Positions 33,001 through 43,240 of a stretch of 64,000 nt of DNA are shown one piece after another (the stretch's first letter is position 1; each line of letters starts with the position of its first letter). A program made the position numbers and the translations under genes. Under the pieces are notes generated by a model. The model did no database searches. It worked only from the letters and a program-made list of their open reading frames with translations, and had not been told where the DNA came from. The stretch comes from Scatophagus argus (lineage: Eukaryota > Chordata > Actinopteri > Scatophagidae). Location: the NCBI RefSeq assembly GCF_020382885.2, contig NC_058510.1, forward strand, positions 9,048,862 through 9,112,861, in the 5' to 3' direction.

Positions 33001-36000
33001 TTCTTTTGTGACTTGAACATGAGAGTTTGTCATATCAGTCTCTGAGCTATCAACGTCCATCATGTCAGCTGATGACTGCTGGCAACAGTCTGAATTTTGA
33101 ATAACTTCAACACATCCCTCAGTTGAAATTTCTGTCCCAAGCTGGGTCTCCTGATCTCCCTCACCTGACTTGGTCACTGTTCCATCTCTGACCTCATCAG
33201 CTCTTTGACACTCAGGGAGGACGGTTTCTTGAGAAACATTTTCATTTTTCACATCACCTACCAATGCACTGTCTGGATTCACCTGCTCTGGAAGTGAAAT
33301 TGACAACCCTGATTCGGCTGCTGCTTGAGTGACGATATCAAAGTGAATTTCACTCTGTGGGACCGGTTCCAATATCACAAACTCTTCTGATGTACTATCT
33401 GGTATTTCAACTGTAGCGGTGGCTGTAGTTGTTGTCAGAGTGACATCTGCGACCTCTTGAAGTCCAGTGTCTTCCCGCACCTGTTCAGAAAACTCTGTGG
33501 CACTGATGCCGTCTGGATGCCCGATACTTTCGCTTTTTTCCGTTGCATCTTCTGACTGACCATCTGGCACTATGATGTCATCGCTAGAGCTGATCACTGC
33601 AACTTGTCTCACATCCTCACCCGTGTCACTCTGCTCCAACTGTGCAGAGATACAAGTCTCTGGCACATTTGTGGTTTGTGCTTCCATCTCAACTTCTTGA
33701 CTGTCTGAGACATGCATTTGTTGCTTAAAATCTGCCTCATTTTCCAGCTGTTGGGTACAAATTTCTCTGTTTTTTTCATTAGTAGATGAATGTCCTCCCA
33801 TCTGCTGGCTCTCTGTAATCTGCATGTCCAGAAAAGACACACCATCACGGTTCTCTGATTCTGTAAAAATTTCACGATCATCATTGCTCTCCGGACTACT
33901 AATGGGCTCATACACTACCTGGTTTTCATGAATCTCAACCATTGACTGATTAGCCGTCTTAATCTGTTCTTCTGATCCCTCAATTACAACATCAGCATCA
34001 TCTGTATGGCCACAAACAAAAACTCTGTCTTCACTGCATCCAGCTCCTTCTCCGTGTTCCTCAATGTTACTGACCATTTTGTCAGCCTTATCAGAGGAAA
34101 TGATTGCAGCCTCTTCCTTGATCTCATTAATCACTTGCCTCCCAGTTTCATCCTGCAACACAGAATCTATCCTTTCCAATGATCCACTTATTACACACAT
34201 ATCTACTTGAACATGCTCAGTGCTAGCTTCTGTCTGCACGTTTTCATTATCCTTACTTTCAGAATTAGCCACAGAAAGAGGTTTGTGATCTTCATTTGAT
34301 AAGACCACAGTGGTTTCATCGACTTCCCTTATTCCCTCGTTCTGCTGTTCTGTTGGAGGTACTGCATTACAATTATCCTCTGGTGCTGTTGTAGTTTCCA
34401 TATTTATTTGAGCCTCTGGAACATCAACACATTCAGCAGTGTGCTTGTCTTCGTCTTGCTTACTCTCACAACATTCATTCTCTAGATCTTTTTGAACTTC
34501 TGTGTTGAGTTCACTGACCTCCAGACTCCCCTGGCTCTGTACTTCGACTATTGCCGATGGATTAGAAATCTCCTCTGGTGCTGCTGTTGCTTGTGCATCC
34601 ATTTCTGTTTGATTCTCAGTATCATCCACACATGCAATGACCTCAGCCTTGTTTTCCTTGTCGTCAGTATTGGCAATAATAAAATCTTTTTGTGCTTCAA
34701 TGTCTGTAGGGAGTTCAGTGGCCTCTTGACTGCTCTGGTTTGGTGTTTCAACTCTAGTTGCTGGATCAGACATGTCTTCTGTTGCTGTCATCCGCAAATC
34801 AATTTCTCTGTTATTCTGAGTTGCATCGATGCATTCTGTGATAACCTTGTTTTCATTTGCATTATTCGCAAAAGTTTGAATCATTAGGTCTTCTTGAAGT
34901 GTTTCGGATATAACTGTTGCAGGTTCATTCACTTCTTGGCTCTTCTGGACTTGTGTTTCTTCTGTCGGTGCTATGTTAGAAATTTCCTCTGATGTTCTTG
35001 TAGTCTGCATGTCCACCTCAACCCTGTCTTCATCTTTGGTGCTTTGACAATTAGCTGCTGGATGCTTCTGTATTTTATTAGATATGTCTGTGATGCATTC
35101 ACTGGATTGTGGGACCTCATGGCTTTGTACTTCAACTGGAAATGCACGATGAGAAATGTCTGATGTCAACGTAGTTTGCCTCTCAGATCCACTCGAACAT
35201 TCAAAGTTCACCTTGTCTTCATTTTCCATTAGTTCAGAATTTTCAATCGTGATATGCTGATGATCCTCAGCCGATATTTTGGCGATAGGTTCACTGGTTT
35301 CCTGTCTGTTCGTGCTTTGAACTTCCTCTGTAGGTGGTGGGTTAGAAATCTCTGATGTCAGCAAAGTCTGCATTTCCTTTTTAATTTGACTCTTGGATCC
35401 ACTGATGTGCTCAAAGTTGACCTTGTCTTCATTTTCCATTATGTTAGAATTTATCACATGGTCCTCATTCATTTCTGTAGATATGCTTGTAACACCTTCA
35501 CTGAACTCCTGGCTCTTCTGGATTTGTATTTCCACTGGAGCGTCTTGATTAGAAATCTCCTGGTCAGATGATGCCAAAGCCTGAATATCCATTTTGATAT
35601 GACCACTTGACGCAGTGGCACATTCCAAGTTCATGTTTACTTTGACTTCAACGGGGACCTCTGTTGTGTGGTCACCAACTTTGTGGGTCTCGTGGTTTTG
35701 TATCTCCTCTTTATGTGCTGAGTCCAACTTCTGCTCTGCTGTTTTAGTCAGCATGTTGACATCTATCTGACCCTCTGAGACCGTCACACAGTCTTGCTCA
35801 TGAACGGCATCACAATCTGGTATTATTATTTCGGCACAGTTGTCAGTCATCTTACTCATGACCTCTTGGCTCAACTGTAGCTCAGCAAAAGACCCAACAT
35901 CAGCAACAGTCTGATTTGACAGGAATTCTTTCCTTTCACATTCTTCAAGCTTTTCTTCAGGCTTTCTGACTATTTTGCTCATACTGTCACATGATTTAGT

Positions 36001-37404
36001 AATTGTATCTGTCACATCATGGCTTACATGATCCTGCAGGGGTGCAGATTTTGATTCCTCTTTGAAAGTGACTTGAATTTTGAAACTTAAGTCTGTTTGA
36101 GTCTCTGGATTGCCAGCAGAATCTGTTGTTGCTCGATTTTCCTCTGCCTGGCACTCTGGATTACAACCTCCTACCAGGATCTCTCCTGGTGCAGAGTAAG
36201 TTTTGTTTGACAATGCTTTATCTTCTATATCTACATCACTATGGCTTGCAGAGATACTGTCTCCTTCAATCACCACCTGCCCTTTATGTTCTCCTTCCAT
36301 CCTTTCATGTTTTGCATCCAGCTTTATCTCCTCAGAAACAGACTCTCTGGTCTCCTTAGTTTCAGCTTCACTGCTCACATATATGTGACTTTTACAAGCT
36401 GAATCTGTCCTTTCACCTGCTTGTGCTTCACCTTCAGAGCATAGATTTGCCTCATCTGTTTTAGAATATAGTGTTTTCACTAATGAAGTTAATGTTTCAT
36501 TATCTTCATCATTTTTGGTGGACTCTGTAAAGTCCTTCGTTTCACTTTCCCCTGCTTCAGATGTGATACCACCTGTATCTGCTGTAGTGACAGAGTCTAA
36601 TATTTCACTACATGATAATGGTGTTTTTTCACCCATGAGCTTTTCACTTTCAGCATGTTTTAATTCTTCCTGTTCACTTTCATCTGCTGCACATTTAAAT
36701 TCAACACTACCTTTCCCACTCCCTGTTATAGAGACTAAAGTTTCCTTTGACTCTTCATTTGTGGCATGAAGTGAAATTTCTTGTCTCTCTCCTTCAGTGA
36801 TAGACTCTGTAGATTCCTTTTTCTCATCCCGATCGGCATCATCCAAGCTTTGAATACTTGTTGAATCTGAACATCTACCATAATTGTGGTCCATCTGAAT
36901 AGTGACTGTAGGTTCAGATGGTGATTCTTGCCTTATCTCCTGTGGATCAGAAGACAACTCTTCAGCTTTACGTTTAGCTTTGACTCGATTTGAATATTTT
37001 CTGATGCAGCGGGCCTTGTCGCCATCATCCCTCTCTCTAAATAGGTCAGTCTTACTTCCATCACTACTCAACTCATCCTCAGATTCTGTGGAGGCTGTTC
37101 GCTTCAGGGAAGCTTTGGAGTTAACTTTCGGTGAGGAGGCTTCTCCGCAGGAGGCACTTGTGGCGTTCAGGAGCTTGGCTTTTTTGACAGGTGGGTCTGA
37201 AATGCTGCAGTCCTTTGAGGGAGAACTCTGTTTGGGTGACAGTTTTTTCTTTGTTCGTGGAGTTGCTGACTTTTCAAGTTTATTTCCTGTTTTCAAGGAC
37301 CTTTTATTGGTAGCTGGTGCAGTTTTGGATGGCAGATCCTCCCCAACCTCATCCAATTGGGGCTGAGAATCATGAGGAGATGACCCTGTCTTTGGGGCTG
37401 GCAT
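27675..37404 (-). CDS. esco1: ESCO1 cohesin acetyltransferase, whole CDS span
   Basis: Nine coding exons join in phase (37404-31105, 31013-30911, 30502-30421, 30344-30236, 30045-29914, 29090-29001, 28367-28224, 28123-27939, 27843-27675), giving 2437 residues against 840 in human ESCO1. ESCO1 acetylates lysines of the cohesin subunit SMC3 to stabilise chromatin loops and cohesion. The C2H2 finger has C2210, C2213, H2228 and H2232. The Eco1-type acetyltransferase domain fills 2243-2437, with the acetyl-CoA motif RRRGIASRM and the C-terminal [12 protein letters not shown]. Residues such as [15 protein letters not shown] and [20 protein letters not shown] match ESCO1 rather than ESCO2. All introns are GT-AG. 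The ATG lies nine bases inside the first coding exon. The N-terminal 2100 residues are disordered, acidic and unusually long. Confidence 0.9.
30236..31013 (-). CDS. esco1: esco1 linker exons between the giant exon and the zinc finger
   Basis: Three short exons (31013-30911, 30502-30421, 30344-30236; 103, 82 and 109 bases) total 98 codons and restore phase 0 before the zinc-finger exon. They encode polar linker sequence with little recognisable similarity, ending [11 protein letters not shown], which aligns with the residues before DAGQK in human ESCO1. Each is flanked by GT-AG signals. Confidence 0.82.
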
Positions 37405-37413
37405 ACTGTCAAT
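31105..37413 (-). CDS. esco1: esco1 giant 5' coding exon (2100 codons, disordered N-terminal region)
   Basis: The acceptor CTAACAG at 37414 is followed by nine UTR bases and ATG at 37404. The frame stays open for 6300 bases to the donor AAG|GTAACT. Composition is Glu/Ser/Thr/Lys-rich with basic patches at the N-terminus ([23 protein letters not shown]). Two blocks match human ESCO1: [12 protein letters not shown] (about 1600), like LQLCEEIAGEI, and [13 protein letters not shown]...[10 protein letters not shown] (about 1715-1758). Human ESCO1 binds PDS5 through conserved N-terminal motifs; these blocks may include them (inference). Residues about 600-1040 form a degenerate repeat array, 1626-1639 are 14 alanines, and the last 150 residues are Pro/Ser/Gln/Lys-rich. 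All of this is one exon, with no internal stop. Confidence 0.88.
31120..31980 (-). repeat. Low-complexity Pro/Ser/Lys/Gln region encoded in the esco1 giant exon
   Basis: The encoded protein repeats short units such as SKAEP, PKTTPP, SQSK, PQLK and QSKP with irregular spacing. At DNA level the plus strand shows recurrent GACTGAAC/GACTGACC words at 31.2-31.6 kb. The units are too short and irregular to call a clean tandem array. Confidence 0.6.
32488..32529 (-). repeat. esco1: Polyalanine tract (14 Ala) in ESCO1
   Basis: Fourteen consecutive alanine codons (mixed GCG, GCT, GCA, GCC) encode residues 1626-1639. They are followed by TAATAV. The codon mixture argues for a selected or old tract rather than a pure GCA slippage product. 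Confidence 0.9.
34190..35720 (-). repeat. esco1: Degenerate tandem repeats of about 65-70 codons inside esco1
   Basis: The motif E/D-I-S-N followed by P..EVQ...SQE recurs near plus-strand positions 35555, 35345, 35155, 34978, 34765, 34565 and 34370, a spacing of about 180-210 bases. Within units, ENEDKVNFE and MQT..TSE also recur. One pair of copies keeps strong DNA identity: GACCTTGTCTTCATTTTCC near 35419 and its near-identical partner exactly 210 bases away. The other copies are decayed. This array accounts for roughly residues 600-1040. Confidence 0.75.
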
Positions 37414-38050
37414 CTGTTAGACAAAAATAGAGTAATTACAATAAGCATGATAAAGACAGGTTAACAGAGCACATGAAACTCCATTCTTTAATTACCATTT
37501 AATAAAACAGACCAGGAGTAAAAATTCTCCCTGCAGCCTCTCTTTTCCTTCTAGATGGAGTAATGAAATGTACTGAACATGCATGGAAACGACATGACAA
37601 ACACGATCTCTCTGTGTTCATATTTAATAAGCAAATTCGAAATTAGTGTCGTATTATCATTAACTATAAATTCATCAACTATTACCTGGTATTCCTGACA
37701 AGCAACAAGGCTGGCTAACGCTGGACATAAACAGATAAATCGCAGTTAAACTGGCGACTCACACAACGTACGATCCACATACACTGACTTGGTCGACATC
37801 TACATTACTTATCTAGATGCCTGCCGAAGTCGGGGGAGACCGTTGTCTGTAGGAGTTGTGCAGACAGAAACAGAAATGCTCATTTAGCTAGCTAACAGTG
37901 GCTAGTGTGGTAGCTGGAAGTCCACAGTGGTGTGTGCTAACGCTAGCAGCAGGCAACTCGCAAGAAATGAGCGAAATGAGACTCGCTGTTCAAATGAGCA
38001 AAAACAGCAGCCAGACAGACAGAGCAGACAGTGTAGAGAGTAGTTCTTAC
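37414..38050 (-). other. esco1: esco1 first intron (inferred)
   Basis: The acceptor CTAACAG before the coding exon is clear. The donor is inferred at GTATC|GTAAGA (38051/38050), near the promoter-like sequence. No coding frame is seen in between. Confidence 0.5.
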
Positions 38051-38210
38051 GATACTAGCGTCAGCGGAAACATAAAGGCAAGGCATTCGTCAATGAAACT
38101 CACTTTGATGTTTTCTTTCTCAACAACAGCTGTTTTTTTTCCTGTGAATAAAAATTAACTGTACTTCCGGAGTGAAACGCCGGATGTGACGTAGCGGCCC
38201 TCCAGGCGCA
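38051..38210 (-). promoter_or_regulatory. esco1: esco1 promoter and probable non-coding first exon
   Basis: ACTTCCGG at 38163-38170 (ETS/GABP-type core, common in housekeeping promoters) lies 17 bases from a CRE-like TGACGTA at 38187-38193. Local GC content is higher than the surroundings. A candidate donor GTAAGA at 38050 would define a 5' UTR exon of roughly 100 bases. The transcription start is not determined. Confidence 0.5.
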
Positions 38211-38219
38211 CTCAAAATC

Positions 38220-39161
38220 GAGATTTTACTTTCAGAAATTTCGGTGCTTTACTAAGTACTATTACTTTGAGGGTTTTACTTTGTTTATTCATCAAAAACA
38301 AACACACATCACTCTGTTAGACATCGTTGTGATGCAAATGCAACTTAAACAAAGTTGTAAAGTTATCGAAAATACAGACAATAGACACCACAAGATTTTT
38401 CATCATCTGGTTCATCAAACCAGATTTATTTTTATTTCTAAAAGAATATTCATTATATTCTAGCAAAGTGTTATGTTAAGAGTATGTGCACTTTCCTTAA
38501 TTTATTTATTAATCGCTCTTATGTTTAGTTTTCATCTGAGCTTCTGTTATCATGAAAGGAGCAAAACCACTAGATACTTTAAAAACTAATGTAGTGAATC
38601 TGTATGTTTCACAAACTTACAAGATGACCATTAAATACCACAGATGAGTCGACCTTTTATCATCTTTGCAAACTCAACAGGTTTGAGGGAGGTTTGGCGT
38701 TCATTTGAGGGAGACATCTCAAATATTGAGACATTTTACGTCACAAACAGAAGTCATTAAACTGCCCTTTCCAAAATAAAACTCTGTAAAAACAGACTTC
38801 ACATATACATATAGTAAATTTCTCTCACAAACTGTGCAGACGTTTGCATCAGTCCCACATACTGATTCACTTGACACAAGGGAAGCCAAAAACCACAGAT
38901 ATTTTTATGTTTTTATTTTTCAGACTTTCCAGACATTTCATCATCAAATCAAATTAGTGGCAAGCAGAAACACTTTTACATTTATTAGATGTAAATACAC
39001 AGAGACAATACGATATAAATGTTTTGCATTTTTGCAAGAGTACAGTTCAGTGACTGAGGGAAAGTGATATTCACTGATCAAAGCACTGACAGTAAAGGGA
39101 AAGCCAACAGGAAGGGAAGGTAAAAGCATCAATATTAACATTATGAGTGCGCAGATTCATG
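38220..39161. other. esco1-vps41 spacer and vps41 3' UTR
   Basis: This is AT-rich sequence between the esco1 promoter and the vps41 stop. The minus strand carries AATAAA at 38986-38981 and 38917-38912, giving a vps41 3' UTR of about 0.2-0.25 kb. Nothing else is recognisable. Confidence 0.6.
38912..38986 (-). terminator. vps41: vps41 polyadenylation signals
   Basis: Two minus-strand AATAAA hexamers lie at 38986-38981 and 38917-38912, about 180 and 250 bases after the stop codon. Confidence 0.55.
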
Positions 39162-42100
39162 TTACTTTTTCATCTCCAGGATTCCACTTCCTGGCCCTCG
39201 CCTCTTCGCACTGCAGATGTTACAAAACTGCATTCCAGGAATCTGAAAGGACAAGAGGGAAAAGACACAGGAGTCTCAAAATGGGTTATCCAAGGTAAAA
39301 ACAGAATAATGCCTGGAGAAAGATAAGATGGGAAGATATGATTCGTATACATGTAACTCCAAAGAGATAACGTTATGTGTTGTGTAAAGAGTGATATGGT
39401 CTATAAGGAAGTTACTAACTGCTCCTGAGGATGGCAAACATTCCTTGTGAAACATGTGTCTGCAGTGAAAAACCACCACACTGAAGGGTTTGGCCATATC
39501 TGAAACACAAGTCACACAAGTCTGATGAATGAGCAGCCTTCATACGCAGTACAACTTTGAAACACTTGGATACAAAGGTAGAAAACCCACCTGAAGGTAA
39601 TATTGTAGCATGACACGATTCGCAGATATTCTCCTCTGAAAAGAAAACCAACACTAACATGAGTACTTTTCATACATACTTATACTCTATTGCTACTTCT
39701 TCATGAATGCCAAGAAAAGTGCGCCCACCATCGACCCTGACTCCCCTCATCTGTGTTCGGTGCATCTTCTGGAGCAGAGAGAGGGAGTCGGCCACCAGGA
39801 TCTTCTTACATCCTTCTCTCAGAAGAATCTTAGGAACAAGAAAACAAAAAGTTGGTTCATAAGTTTGACAACATCGTGAATAGTTCACAGTCATTCTTAA
39901 GATGCTTTATCATTCAATCCTCGAAAATTACACTATTTATTTCCAAATGGAGCTACTGAGGTTATACAAGTATTACAGAGTATATTCATGTATTAATACA
40001 ATAAGAAACATTCTTTAATCCTTCTGTGTTTGCAAGAAAAGTCTTTAAATATTTTGCTCCTCTCACATCGAACCTGCAGGATTTAAAACAGAATCACTTG
40101 ATTTCTTTAAGTATTAATGCAACCCTCAACTGACTGTACTGCTACCTGTGATGTTTCTGTTTTACTCAAGCATTTAACCCAGATTTGTGTATTTAATTAT
40201 TTATTTCTACTTTGAGATTTATCCCTTTATACTTTTCATCTTTTATTTGAGCTTAATATAAGCTTTACTATTAGTGAAGAACAGTTTCACAGTTGTACTA
40301 CTATAAAATTAATTCAGACAAACTGTGAAAACTGATTTTATTCCCTATTCATAAAAATTTAAAGTGGAAAAAAAAACATTCAAGCTAATCTAACAGGAAC
40401 ATGTCTAACCTGTAGATTGTAGTCATGCAGGATTTTTACGAGTGAATCTCTGAGGTTTGGGATCTCCATGCCCTCCTTAATGCGATGGATGAGCAGAATG
40501 GGATCCACGTGAGTGCCGATGTTATTAAGGAGGCCGGTAATGAATGCTGGGCACACATTAAAAGACAGAGAGAAATGAAGGAATATTATGGAAGTGAGAA
40601 GATGACAAAGACAGACAGACGGGCAGACTAAAGTCAAAAGGAGGCTGCATCATACGTGGTTTGTCAATAGAATAAGAGATGAGGTCCTCCCAGAGCTCTG
40701 CATCGTCCTGCTCTTTGGCAAACTCTATGGCCTTGTCCACGTCCACCAGCTCCTCCATGATCATCTGCAGAGCTCGTCTGCAATTCCCCATCCTGCCTTC
40801 AAGCAACATCAGCCAGATTAGTTTGTTTTATCATTTCAAAACACACTTAAAACTAAGAAAACAGACTTTATCTATCACTTACTGAGCAGGAAGACGGTCT
40901 CCTCTACAAAGTTCCTCTGTTGACACACCTCAAGAGCCTTAGAGAAAAAGAGGAGACAACATAATTCATGTCTGGCAGCTTCTGGAAACTCGGATGTGCA
41001 GTAGGATGACAGGTAAGACTGGTACCTTTTCCAGAGGGCAGTGCGTGCTGTCTCTCAGGAAAGGCAAGAGGTTTGGTCTGTCATATTCAGCATACAGGGC
41101 AATCTGTCTCTCGTGGTACTTCTTTCCTTTGTGGTGGTCCCGCTTGAAGAGTTTATGGAGATACTGTGAAGGGAAAAGATCAGCCAAATCAGTTCTGAAT
41201 TCCTTTTGGCAATTACGATGATTTTGTTCAAAATGATATGTATCTCAGCTCACCACATGCAGAAGCTCGGGTCTGTCTGCTAGTTCTTCCACCACCCTCT
41301 CTATCTACAAGCACAAAGAAGACACGCAAGATCAGTGGATTTCAATCAGATACTTCAAGGAAAGCTGAGAGAAGCCTGACACACCTACCGATATCTTGTC
41401 TTCATTCTCGAGGAGCATGTCGACAGCTTTCTGGTGATGTGAATTTAGAGTATATATTACAAAAATGGAAAAAAATTAAAACACAGTAAGATTGCCTTAG
41501 ATGACATTTTATGAGGTCTTTTACTTTAAAATCAAAAAAGTAAAAAAATCACATGCCTCTTTGTCAAAGTCCATGAGGAGTATAATCTTATCCTCTATGG
41601 AGGAGAAAAGGTTGTGTTTGTGGATCAGTTGGTAAACATCTTTGTGTCTCAGTCTCAGGTAGATCTCCAAGGCTCTGTCGTACCGCTGGTCATATGTGTA
41701 CCTGCAACATTAGAAAAGTTGCTTTGGTGTCAAGTTTTGTTTTTTTTTTTTTTGTTAGCAGTAATTTTCAAGTCACTGCATTATTATTCCTTCAACTCCA
41801 CAGGCCCTTCAGTGAATTCATATTTGCAAACAAATATTGTGCTACCGTCTGTTCTTCAGATACACACATCATTTACTACTCTAGATTTTGGAGTTTGAAA
41901 AAAAGAAAATACCAAATAAGACACTGAATTCCATGCAAATGTGTAAAAATTGATATTAAAAAGACAAGAACAGGCAACTGGTGTTTCCCTAAATATTATT
42001 GCATTTGGTTTGGTGTCGAAATCACTCACAGTTCAGCCAACGTGGTGAGCAAAGTTCTGTTAGTGGGGTCGCTCTTTAGGCGGTCAACAACCGCCTGAAC

Positions 42101-43240
42101 AATCGCCATGTTATTATAAAGCTCTCCGGGCCATTCGCGGATCAGTGTTGCAAAACCCTTCGAGAACAGCACAGGAAGTAGAACAAACCATCAGCCGCGG
42201 CGTGGATTTTGTCACAGACTGTCAAGACTACTAGGGAGGACAAAGTACCTCATAATCAGTTTTGAGAAATTCATCGAGGATCATTTCATAGATGGCCGGC
42301 CTGAGACGCAGATCCCCTCTGGGCAAATACTGACTGATGGCCTGAAATCAGAGAGAAGTAGGGTAATATTGATAAGAGACAGACGCTGAATAAAATACAC
42401 TAAACTTCTGAACCACAGCCCCTGACCTACCTTCAACTGCCCGATGGTCTTGAACCTGTATACTTCATTTTCCCACAGTTCCATGTTTTTTCCAAGAACC
42501 TTTTGACACTTCCTGAATTTAGAAGAAGAACTCAAATCATTCAGATGAAATGAATTTTGACTTTGTTAGCAGTGGGCATGCTTTGTGGCCGTGGAGCCAA
42601 TTAATAAGTGAGTGTTCAGACTATAACAAACTATTAAACAGCTAATAAATTACATTTTATGAGTTTTTGAGCTTAAAAGTTCAAAAGTAAAAAACTCAAG
42701 GTCAACTCAGTGGTTAAAACATGGGAAAAATTTACAGATCAGGTAAGATTGTGTTGGTCAAACTATTAATTTTTAGTCTAATGCGTTTTGCCCGCAAAAT
42801 ATCCACACTTTGCATTATGGATAATTTATTCTCATCCTATTCATTCAGTAATTATGTCATTTTATTGAAAACACATTTGGAACAACAAGGTACGTCTCTG
42901 AGTGTTCCCTCTTTCTACAGTTTTAAATAAAGACAAGAGAAAAATATTTTGCTTTTATACAGATTATCTGAATCCAGCATTTAAAATAGAATGTTTCTTT
43001 AATATGGACCCTGAAGATACAGAAAAGAAAAAGGTTTTTCAAATATCTCACACACACAGACACTGTACAACTGATCAAATGGATTAATTTACTATACGTC
43101 TGCAGAAGGTGTCAAACCTACCGCGCAGCACTGTCATAGTCTCCTTTCTCCACTAAGTGATTGATGTAAGCCCTCCCAATATCCTGGACTTCATGTCTCT
43201 TGATGTTTTTGAAGCTGATCTCTGCGGCCATCAGCGCCTC
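39162..43240 (-). CDS. vps41: vps41 exons 14-28: solenoid and RING-H2
   Basis: Exons 43240-43122, 42512-42431, 42341-42249, 42157-42030, 41701-41557, 41430-41389, 41304-41254, 41163-41026, 40937-40883, 40796-40656, 40546-40410, 39828-39729, 39635-39591, 39499-39420 and 39242-39162 encode the helical solenoid and C-terminal RING. The 41701-41557 exon ends GAG|GCATGT, a GC donor. Splicing instead at the next GT would introduce an immediate stop. The last exon ends CNICSAKRRGPGSGILEMKK, close to human. Confidence 0.93.

Noticed and set aside
36902..37366. 154-codon plus-strand frame
   Set aside because: Antisense shadow of the esco1 giant exon; its serine-rich composition simply mirrors the acidic coding strand.
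41540..41557. Normal GT donor for vps41 exon 18 four bases downstream
   Set aside because: It would shift the frame and give a stop at once; the GC donor preserves homology and phase.
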